Origin: Verrucomicrobiaceae bacterium
GTDB lineage: Bacteria > Verrucomicrobiota > Verrucomicrobiia > Chthoniobacterales > Terrimicrobiaceae
DNA length: 36,519 nt
Assembly: GCA_007280915.1 (NCBI GenBank)
Contig: QYQL01000175.1
Coordinates: 1-36,519 of the forward strand
Reading direction: 5' to 3'
This document shows, in pieces, positions 14,759-22,023 of the stretch. The translations under genes were made by a program, and so were the position numbers. Within the stretch, counting starts at the first letter, position 1, and each line of letters begins with the position of its first letter. The notes under the pieces are model-generated. The model did not search any database, was not told the origin of the DNA, and saw nothing but the letters and a program-made list of their open reading frames with translations.

Positions 14759-17143
14759 TCAGGAGCTCACAAAATTGCGACCGGGTTCCAGGGGAATGTT
14801 TTCGGCGGACTTGAGGCAGCACACGCCTGTGATCCCACCCGGCAAATCAATGGTTCCTTTCAATCTACTCCCCTCCCTCTCCCAAGATGTCCGGATTTCA
14901 CCATGAGGGGTTTTGACGCTGACTGATGCGCGCCGCAGATCACAAAGTTCGGGCCGGATTAGCACAGATTTCCAACCCGGCGCATCCGGACGGATTCCAC
15001 AGATGGAGCGCACGAAAAATGCCAGGGGAGCGGCTCCCCAGGCATGGCTGAACGAGTGGGCAACGGGGAAGCCCTCCCCGTTTTCATGATGGCCTTCCCA
15101 GTGCTCCCAAGTCGTTCCGGTCCGCACGAAATTGCTGTAGCGAACCCGGATCAGCTTCAATCCGGGCCCGGTCTGCCCATGAAGATCCAGCGCACGAAGA
15201 ACGAAGTTCATGGCGAACGGGCTCGCCCGGACGAACTGCGGATTTTCAAAAGAACCTTCCAAGATACGACACGCCCGCTCGCTGCCTGGAGCCTCCAGAT
15301 GCAGCAGCGCGTGAGCGGACGTGCCCTCGGAAAAAACTGCGGGGCCACCAGCCGTCCATGCGTCCACATACGCGCCGACGGATTCGCTCCACAATGTGTC
15401 CGATATGGCAGCGCGAAGATTTGCGGCACGCGACTCCAGCTCGCTCCCGAACCGTTCGTCTCCAATCAGCCGTCCCAGATTTTGGACGCAACGGAGCACA
15501 TCGAGATAGACAAGATTCAGACTGGTATTGATATCCCCCGCTCCCGGCTGGCGGCCGTTCTCCGGTCCTTCGCCAAGCTCGATATACATCCAATGTGGAA
15601 CACGCTCGAGAAGTCCATCCGGATTGAAGAAAGCGGAAAACCACCGCAAGGCATGCAGAATGTTCGGCCACCACTGCTCGACAAGGGTCTTGTCTCCGGT
15701 GAACCACCAGTGATCCTCGAACGACCGTATCCACTGGAGGCTGTAGAAGGGGATCGGACTGACGTTTCGGTTTCCGGAGGGATACCGCGGAACAAGGGAT
15801 CCCATCCAATCCATGCCCTGCCCGATCTGCTCGATCAACCGGCGGTGGAGCGGTGCCACGGGAAACCGGTGGTGAAGCGTCAAAGCGGTTTCCCGGCCAT
15901 CTCCAATCCACTGCTGCTGCTCGCGGCTCGCGCTGTCCACAATGCCATCCTGCGCGCACAGCCGGAGAGTTTTTTCGCACGCCGAATCGAGGAGGTTCAA
16001 AAACTCGTCATCGCAGTCAAATCCCGGAACAGGAGGCAATGGAAACGCGAGAGTGTTGATCCAGGCCCGGCGCAGGACAAACTTCTCCCTGCTCCAGATC
16101 CAAAGTTGCGCGTATCGAAAAGCAAGCCAGTTGAAGGCGGTTTCGAGCGTCTGCTCTCCCTCGCAAAGAATGAACCGGGCGGTCATCACGCGCGCCTGGG
16201 GAGGTTGGGGCACACATCCATTGATCAATTCTTCGGCAAAGAGAACATCCACAATCGCCCCTTCGGATCCCGTCACCTCCAAGCGCAGCAAACCGGCTGT
16301 GATTTCCCCGAAATCCACATTGACCACGCGTGCCGGAGAATCACCCGTCAACTCCAGAGGAAACCCGGCAGATTCGCCACGGTCCGTCACGCGGCGGGGT
16401 CCGCCGAGATCCTCCGTTGGGGGCGGAAGGACGGTTGCTTCCTGGGCAACTTCCACGATCGGAAGTGCTTCCAGAATCCCTTCCTCGCGCGCTGGCAGAT
16501 CGTTGGGAACGAAATGATACCACGGCGTGACCGCAAGGTCCTGTTTGACGTAGTCGGAATCCTCCCACCCAGAGTCGTCGAAGCCCGGCTCCCGCCAACC
16601 CGGTTCCTGGCGAGAAAGATCCTGAACCTCCATGCACCCCAGCGGGCCGTGGAGACGCGGAGTGGGACGGACGAACTCCTCCGCAGGCCGGACTTTCCAA
16701 CTCCGGTCGCTGACCACAAGCGACACTATCCCGTCCGTGTGTTCGATTTTCATATGTGCCAGCAAAGCCTGCATGATACTGATGCGCGAACCGGTGCCGA
16801 AACCCTGGAACAGGCAGAGAACGGCCAGAACATTCTGACCCGGCCGCAGGAAGTCCGTGACATCCAGGACATCATAATAAGTCCATGTCGGATCGCTGCG
16901 CCACGGACCGCGACCGAGATACCGCCCGTTGATCCATGCCATATAATGCGTGTCGGCAAAAAGGCGTAGTTCCGCGCGGCTCACCGGATTTTCGCACAGA
17001 AAGGTTTTTCGGAACCGCATGAAGCGATTGCGCGGATTTTCGTAAAAAACCGTCTCGCCGGTTTTCCAGATCAAGCCTGTTCCGGAAGCCCAGGGAATAT
17101 CCAGGTTGGAGGGACGCGAACGGGAAATCAGCGGATCGGGCAT
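14759..17143 (-). CDS. GH78-type alpha-L-rhamnosidase, cytosolic
   Basis: The 794-residue protein starts at ATG 17143 without a signal peptide. The N-terminal part has beta-sandwich domains typical of bacterial rhamnosidases (FRKTFLCENP, RLFADTHYMAWINGRYLGRGP, YYDVLDVTDFLRPGQNVLAV). The (alpha/alpha)6 barrel begins at about residue 370. DSASREQQQWIGDGRE (about 400-415) corresponds to the DxxxRxxxxWxGD active-site segment of GH78, where the usual CPQRDER is replaced. TTWEHWEG and SFSHAWGAAPLAFF match the C-terminal barrel motifs. It probably removes terminal L-rhamnose from imported oligosaccharides. It is the last gene of the three-gene leftward unit, 51 bp after the GH36 gene and convergent with PBP2. 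Confidence 0.87.
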   Translation of the reverse strand: MPDPLISRSRPSNLDIPWASGTGLIWKTGETVFYENPRNRFMRFRKTFLCENPVSRAELRLFADTHYMAWINGRYLGRGPWRSDPTWTYYDVLDVTDFLRPGQNVLAVLCLFQGFGTGSRISIMQALLAHMKIEHTDGIVSLVVSDRSWKVRPAEEFVRPTPRLHGPLGCMEVQDLSRQEPGWREPGFDDSGWEDSDYVKQDLAVTPWYHFVPNDLPAREEGILEALPIVEVAQEATVLPPPTEDLGGPRRVTDRGESAGFPLELTGDSPARVVNVDFGEITAGLLRLEVTGSEGAIVDVLFAEELINGCVPQPPQARVMTARFILCEGEQTLETAFNWLAFRYAQLWIWSREKFVLRRAWINTLAFPLPPVPGFDCDDEFLNLLDSACEKTLRLCAQDGIVDSASREQQQWIGDGRETALTLHHRFPVAPLHRRLIEQIGQGMDWMGSLVPRYPSGNRNVSPIPFYSLQWIRSFEDHWWFTGDKTLVEQWWPNILHALRWFSAFFNPDGLLERVPHWMYIELGEGPENGRQPGAGDINTSLNLVYLDVLRCVQNLGRLIGDERFGSELESRAANLRAAISDTLWSESVGAYVDAWTAGGPAVFSEGTSAHALLHLEAPGSERACRILEGSFENPQFVRASPFAMNFVLRALDLHGQTGPGLKLIRVRYSNFVRTGTTWEHWEGHHENGEGFPVAHSFSHAWGAAPLAFFVRSICGIRPDAPGWKSVLIRPELCDLRRASVSVKTPHGEIRTSWEREGSRLKGTIDLPGGITGVCCLKSAENIPLEPGRNFVSS

Positions 17144-17194
17144 GGGAAAATTTGGCGAAGTCGGCGGGGGAGGGGTGACAAATATCTATCCTTT

Positions 17195-19153
17195 TCAGCC
17201 CCGCCCTGCCATCCAGATTCTTGCGCTCCGAGGTTCGAGTGCGGGAAAATGGGCCGTGTCGCCGTCCCATGTCAGGGTTTCACCGCTCAGCCATTCGGTC
17301 CATTCCGCGGCGTCTCCCAAACGTGCTCGCGGGAACGACATTTCCCGGATTTCCTCCGAGAGGTTGAAGAGTCCCACCATGAGGGGAGCCTCCACTGTTT
17401 GCAGCACGCAGACATCGGGGTATTCATAATAATCGAGCCAGCGGACCCGGTATTGGTGAGGAGGAAAGGCTCGGGCAAGCAACCTTTTGCGCTCCGGGGA
17501 AAGCTCGCTCCACACCTCGGAAACAATGTCCATTCCCCCGGTGAACCAGATGGCGCGCACCCAGAATTCCGCCTCGTTCCGGCTCAGTCCGAAATCGGAT
17601 TCCGCCACGCCAAGGTCATCCGCTTTCATGCCCTCCTTAAACTTCGTCATGGCATCGATCTCGAAGAACACCCCGCCATCCCTGACAATGAGGCAATCGG
17701 GATCGTTCTGCCACCAGACCCGGTGCATCCATTGGCGGAAAAGCGTGGGGTAGGCGGCGGCCCGGATGCTGCAATTTCCATGCGGCCATTGCTCCAGGTT
17801 CACCGGCGCATACCAGCGTCCGCTCACATCGGGGCCGATGCGCATGCCGTCGCACAGACCGATGGAGGGACCGAGTGGACTGCCGCAATTGAGAATGAAC
17901 CTGTCTCCCGCGCACTCACGGATCACCCTCATCCCCTGGCGGAAGGCCTCCGCCGTCGTCCTGGTCGGATCGTGGTGTTCACCGGTCAGGATTCCGTGCA
18001 TGAGGAAATCAATCTTGACGTAGTCGAACTTCCATTCGTGAAAAACGCGGTCGAAAGTGGTTTTCAGCCAGACAAGAACTTCGGGATGGGTCAGGTCCAA
18101 TCCGAAGATGTGTCCGGGGCCGGCGGGATCGAGCAGGCCGGTCTCCGCATTTTTCGCCCTCACAATCCAGTCGGGATGGTCTGCCGCCAGCCGGCTGTCT
18201 TTGGCCACGCTGAACGGCGCGAGCCAGAGCCCCGCCTGAAACCCCAGATCGTGCAGTTCGTCTGCCACGGCCCGCATGCCCCGGGGAAATTTTGGCCCGG
18301 GAAACCAATCTCCCCAGACGCGGGGGTGGCCGTTGCAGGGAAGGTTCCAGCCGTCGTCAATTTGTATGACCTTGAGTTTTCCACGCAACGGCGAGGCCGC
18401 GAGCGCCCGCGCATTTGCGAGAATGTCGTTCGCATTTTCGTTTCCGTAGTAGTGATACCAACTGCACCAGCCGGTCATGGTTTCGGCGGAATTCCTGGCG
18501 GACAGCTCTCTCCCGACAAGCGTCGCATACTCCTCCAGCAAACGGGAAAGGCTTTCCCCCGCACCGATCAGGAGGGGGGAAATCGTCAGTTCCTGCCCTG
18601 CGGCAAGTGCAATGCCCTCGCGCAGACAGGTGGGTCTCACCTGAAAAGAACCGGAATCTGCGGCGATGTGGAGTTGATAAAAGGCACCATCCAGTTTTTC
18701 GAATCCCGCGACCAAGGCGCGGGTTCCGGCGGAATCGGTCAACCCGGAGCAGGCATCCGATTCAAAGGAGCCGGAGAGATCGAACATGCCGACCTTCCCG
18801 GTCATCGTGTTGCTCTGGGAAAAAATTTTCTCCCATGGGGCCGATCCGACATCCCCCGCGAGGACATGGATTCGACTCACGGCGACCGCTGCGTCGGTTG
18901 GATTCCGGAGCGTGGTCGAGATGCGAAGCCACCCGGCCTCCTCCACAAATTCATGGCGGACCTGAAGCCCTCCCTCGAAATCCCATTCCATGGCCGCCCC
19001 GTCGATTTTTCCCCCGACCGGTTTCCGCCTGGCACCATCGGCCAACTCGATTTCCGTGAAAGCGTCCTTCCAAATCGCAACATTTTCTTTTGCGAGATGG
19101 ATTCCCTTTTCGTCCCAAACCATTTTCCACGAGATCAACGGCAGGGCTGTCAT
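17195..19153 (-). CDS. GH36 alpha-galactosidase (melibiase-like), cytosolic
   Basis: The 652-residue product starts at ATG 19153, which overlaps the stop of the beta-helix gene (ATGA); this coupling decides the start over the longer frame to 19399. An N-terminal beta-supersandwich precedes a TIM barrel with MTGWCSWYHYYG, VIQIDDGWN and FQAGLWLAPFSV. The nucleophile Asp is about residue 381 in FDYVKIDFLMHG, and the acid/base Asp about 441 in GMRIGPDVSGRWY. The C-terminal domain ends with ALEPRSARIWM. No signal peptide is present. It releases alpha-galactose or a related alpha-linked sugar from oligosaccharides; the exact specificity cannot be read, because GH36 also includes alpha-N-acetylgalactosaminidases and raffinose-active enzymes. 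Confidence 0.87.
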   Translation of the reverse strand: MTALPLISWKMVWDEKGIHLAKENVAIWKDAFTEIELADGARRKPVGGKIDGAAMEWDFEGGLQVRHEFVEEAGWLRISTTLRNPTDAAVAVSRIHVLAGDVGSAPWEKIFSQSNTMTGKVGMFDLSGSFESDACSGLTDSAGTRALVAGFEKLDGAFYQLHIAADSGSFQVRPTCLREGIALAAGQELTISPLLIGAGESLSRLLEEYATLVGRELSARNSAETMTGWCSWYHYYGNENANDILANARALAASPLRGKLKVIQIDDGWNLPCNGHPRVWGDWFPGPKFPRGMRAVADELHDLGFQAGLWLAPFSVAKDSRLAADHPDWIVRAKNAETGLLDPAGPGHIFGLDLTHPEVLVWLKTTFDRVFHEWKFDYVKIDFLMHGILTGEHHDPTRTTAEAFRQGMRVIRECAGDRFILNCGSPLGPSIGLCDGMRIGPDVSGRWYAPVNLEQWPHGNCSIRAAAYPTLFRQWMHRVWWQNDPDCLIVRDGGVFFEIDAMTKFKEGMKADDLGVAESDFGLSRNEAEFWVRAIWFTGGMDIVSEVWSELSPERKRLLARAFPPHQYRVRWLDYYEYPDVCVLQTVEAPLMVGLFNLSEEIREMSFPRARLGDAAEWTEWLSGETLTWDGDTAHFPALEPRSARIWMAGRG

Positions 19154-21294
19154 TTGGCTCCCTTTCCATCGGCGTTGCCGGTCGTATCGACGTCCTTGCA
19201 ATTCACAACCTTGACCACCTCCGTTAGCAGCGGAGATGCCGAAACCGCATTGTCTTCGACTTTCGCATTTTCCACGTTTTCCAGATAGATGCCATACTGG
19301 GTCCCGGTGCCGAGGGTGTTGGGGAGAACCCCCTCGATGCGGTTTCCCATGATCCGGACATTCTCCGCACATTGGACAGAAATCCCCCGCTGCTGCCACT
19401 GGCGGATCGAGTTGTTACGGATGGTGATGTTCCGGTGACCGCGCCAGTCGGAGGCTGAATCCTTCCACGTCTTTCCCTGATCGTTGGAACTGATCCGCCG
19501 CAGAAGAACATTGATGACGCCGCGATTCTTGGAACTTTGCGTAAAGTTGCAATCGCGGATCACGTTGTTCTGGATCAGGATGTTTTCGCTCTGTAGTCCA
19601 TTTTTCCAAAAATACGGCTCGTTCTGCAGCGTGATCGCCGAGTCGGACGTCTGGGTGATTTCATTTTCCTCCACGGCGCCATCAACCGCACGGATAATGG
19701 CTCCGAAACGCCTCACCTGCCGGATCACATTCCGCCGGATCATGAACTGCTGGTGCTGGGCCGTTCGATCGAAGACCAGATGGTTTTTCCACGCCTCCTT
19801 GAACTCCGTGACCACCGCCTGCGGAAATCCGGGTAAAAACTCCACAAGCTTGTGCGCAGGAAAACGATCATTCTTGGGAACCTCGGTCACGGATTTCACA
19901 GTGAGGTTTTCGACAACCGGCGTTCCGGTCTTCGGATCAAAGATCAGAAATTGGGATCCGGGATGAAGAGTGAAGAATCCGTCGTCCAGGCGGAGCGTGG
20001 TGTCCGATGGTTTTTCCAAAATCCCAATCCCTTTGCTGTAGATCGCGACTCCGTCATCGCCGATTCCCTCGATCGTGCAACCCTCGACCCAGGGGCCGAT
20101 CCCGCTCGACCTCACATGCACCCCATCGGCGTTGCCGCCAAACCAGCGGCCGGGGCGAATCAGCTCCCGGCAGCCCAGCACTTTCGCGTCGTCGCAATAG
20201 AGAAGCACGTAATGACCGGCAGGTGCCGCGTAGGTTGTATTGTTAAGAAAGGCCAGTTCGCTGGAATGCTCTCCACGGATTAATTCGTGTCCGTTCTTCC
20301 TGGCGAACTGCACATACTTGTCACCCGGTGCAAAGGTGCGGAGCATAGACGGATCGTTGAGAGAAATTGCGATCTGATCGTCCGTTCGTACCACCTTCGA
20401 ACCCGGTCCAACGACCAGAAATGAACCTGTCTTCATGCGCCCGGGGACCGACGGATCCAATGTGACACCGAACAGCCAGTGCTCAAGCATGTGAGGAGCA
20501 TCGAACTCCGGCATCCCGGGATCTGCGGTCAGTGTGAACGAGCCGTTTTGCAGATCCACCGACCGCACCGTTCCCACGGAGTATGGCAGCGGATCAAAAT
20601 CCACCACGAAATTCCGGACGGTGATCCGGCTGCAGTGGTTCAACTCGAGAAATCCTGCCGCCGGGTTTGTGAAAATCACCGTGGCTCCGTTGCCATCCAG
20701 TTCGAGATCGGAAACCCCCTTGAGCAGGACCACCACATTCGCGGGGTTGATCCGATAAACCGCTCCTGGAGCAAAAACAACCCTGGCCGGAGTCTGGGCC
20801 GCCGCCTCCGCAACAATCTTTTGCATCGCCGCAAGATCGGCATCCGGCGGAACGGAAAACACCTTCTGATACGGCAGAACCGTGAACAAGGACACCGGCG
20901 AAAAGGCTCCCATCCCTGCTTCCCCCGCCGCTGCCACTCTCCAATAATATGTGCCCGGCTCCAATGCCCGCGGCGCCACATAGCGCGGAAGCGGACTGCG
21001 ATCACTGAAAATCCTGTCGGCAAAGCTGCCATCCTTTGCGATTTGCACGACATAGTCCACCGCCCCGGGAACAGGCTTCCATCTTAACGAAGGAGTGGAA
21101 TAGTGGGTCCGCACATCCGTCGCGGGCGAAAGCAGCGAGGGCTTTGCTCCCTTAAAAAAATGGCACCCCACAAAACATGAGGACAAAAAAATCAGAAAAA
21201 CCGCCGCAAAATTGCGGAGATTCGACAGGCAAAAGGTTTGCAGGGAGGAATCCACGGAGAAAAATGACACAAGTGTTCCAAGGCAGGTTGTCAT
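19150..21294 (-). CDS. Lipoprotein with fibronectin III-like domain and right-handed parallel beta-helix
   Basis: The 714-residue protein starts at ATG 21294 or a later codon; the open frame reaches a TTG at 21321. A hydrophobic segment (AAVFLIFLSSCFVGC) with a Cys suggests a lipoprotein. An FN3-like module follows (LRWKPVPGAVDYVVQI, LEPGTYYWRVAA). The rest is parallel beta-helix: repeated ITVRNFVVDF, ILIQNNVIRDC, ITIRNNSIRQW and VRIMGNRIEGV coils. GNADGVHVRSSG and IEGIGDDGVAIYSKG place paired aspartates where GH28/GH110-type and pectin-active beta-helix enzymes carry active sites. A polysaccharide lyase or glycosidase of the cell surface is likely but the family is unassigned. It is the first gene of the leftward unit and is coupled to the GH36 gene. 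Confidence 0.75.
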   Translation of the reverse strand: MTTCLGTLVSFFSVDSSLQTFCLSNLRNFAAVFLIFLSSCFVGCHFFKGAKPSLLSPATDVRTHYSTPSLRWKPVPGAVDYVVQIAKDGSFADRIFSDRSPLPRYVAPRALEPGTYYWRVAAAGEAGMGAFSPVSLFTVLPYQKVFSVPPDADLAAMQKIVAEAAAQTPARVVFAPGAVYRINPANVVVLLKGVSDLELDGNGATVIFTNPAAGFLELNHCSRITVRNFVVDFDPLPYSVGTVRSVDLQNGSFTLTADPGMPEFDAPHMLEHWLFGVTLDPSVPGRMKTGSFLVVGPGSKVVRTDDQIAISLNDPSMLRTFAPGDKYVQFARKNGHELIRGEHSSELAFLNNTTYAAPAGHYVLLYCDDAKVLGCRELIRPGRWFGGNADGVHVRSSGIGPWVEGCTIEGIGDDGVAIYSKGIGILEKPSDTTLRLDDGFFTLHPGSQFLIFDPKTGTPVVENLTVKSVTEVPKNDRFPAHKLVEFLPGFPQAVVTEFKEAWKNHLVFDRTAQHQQFMIRRNVIRQVRRFGAIIRAVDGAVEENEITQTSDSAITLQNEPYFWKNGLQSENILIQNNVIRDCNFTQSSKNRGVINVLLRRISSNDQGKTWKDSASDWRGHRNITIRNNSIRQWQQRGISVQCAENVRIMGNRIEGVLPNTLGTGTQYGIYLENVENAKVEDNAVSASPLLTEVVKVVNCKDVDTTGNADGKGAK

Positions 21295-21306
21295 CACAAT
21301 ATTGTT

Positions 21307-21321
21307 TTGCTTTATAAGCAA
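21307..21321. promoter_or_regulatory. Inverted repeat between divergent glycan operons
   Basis: TTGCTT and AAGCAA flank a TAT centre in the 50-bp space between the beta-helix lipoprotein (leftward) and the DNRLRE protein (rightward). The arms are perfect. The site includes a TTTATA/TATAAG-type -10 on either strand, so a protein bound here could control both operons. The binding protein is unknown. Confidence 0.4.
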
Positions 21322-21344
21322 ATGAATCCCATCCCCTACATTCT

Positions 21345-22019
21345 ATGAAAACTTCCCCTCAATGGAAATCATTCCGTCATTCCCTTGGCTCCCTCCTTGT
21401 TCCTCTCCTTCTCGCAGCTCCGGTCCATGGAATGAAAGCCGCCGAGGAGATCCTCCTCCCGACGCAGGATGCCTTCGTCCGTCCCGGAAGTGCTGCCGAT
21501 AACAATTTCAACAAGGCCCAAATTGAACTGGCGGGAAGGACGGGTGATGTGAACCGAAAAATCTATCTTCAATTCGAACTTCCCCAGACTGCATCGAGGA
21601 CCACGGGAGCCGGGTTGCGGTTGGTGATCAAAGGCGTGATTGAGCGTGGTGAAGACTCACCTGGATCCAGCGTTCCATTCAAGGTGTTCGCCGCGCTTCA
21701 CGACAGCCCCGAACTTTGGAACGAGGCCTCGATCACCTGGAACAATGCGCCTGGCAACTCGTCCGGCCCGATGGTGGCGGATGATCCCTGGGTGAAAGTG
21801 GGCGACATCAATGTGCCCCTGCCCCTGACGTCTCCAGACCAGGTGATCGAAGTCAACCTGGCCGGTCTTCCCACACTGCTGGATAATGGAAAAGACAGGT
21901 ATCTCACTCTGATTCTGACTCCTGCCATACAAAAAGTTGACGCACCGGGATTGTATTTTTATTCCACCCAGGCGGATGGGAAACAGGATCTTTGGCCGGC
22001 GTTGATTCTGACGCATTAG
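21345..22019 (+). CDS. Secreted DNRLRE / CBM96-like carbohydrate-binding protein
   Basis: The 224-residue protein has a signal peptide (SLLVPLLLAAPVHG, cleavage near residue 28-31). It then has a single DNRLRE-type beta-sandwich: LPTQDAFVRPGSAADNNFN, VNRKIYLQFELP, LWNEASITWNNAPGNSS, VIEVNLAGL, LTLILTPA and a final LWPALILTH. Some DNRLRE/CBM96 domains bind acidic polysaccharides such as alginate or heparin, usually as modules of larger enzymes. Here the domain stands alone, so it may capture glycan at the surface or in the periplasm. It begins the rightward operon and ends 4 bp before the GH95 gene. Binding specificity cannot be read. Confidence 0.78.
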   Translation: MKTSPQWKSFRHSLGSLLVPLLLAAPVHGMKAAEEILLPTQDAFVRPGSAADNNFNKAQIELAGRTGDVNRKIYLQFELPQTASRTTGAGLRLVIKGVIERGEDSPGSSVPFKVFAALHDSPELWNEASITWNNAPGNSSGPMVADDPWVKVGDINVPLPLTSPDQVIEVNLAGLPTLLDNGKDRYLTLILTPAIQKVDAPGLYFYSTQADGKQDLWPALILTH

Positions 22020-22023
22020 TCGG

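Noticed and set aside
15044-16969. 641-residue open frame antisense to GH78
   Set aside because: Shadow of the rhamnosidase; low-complexity basic composition.
17249-19288. 679-residue open frame antisense to GH36
   Set aside because: Complementary shadow of the alpha-galactosidase, no recognisable domain.
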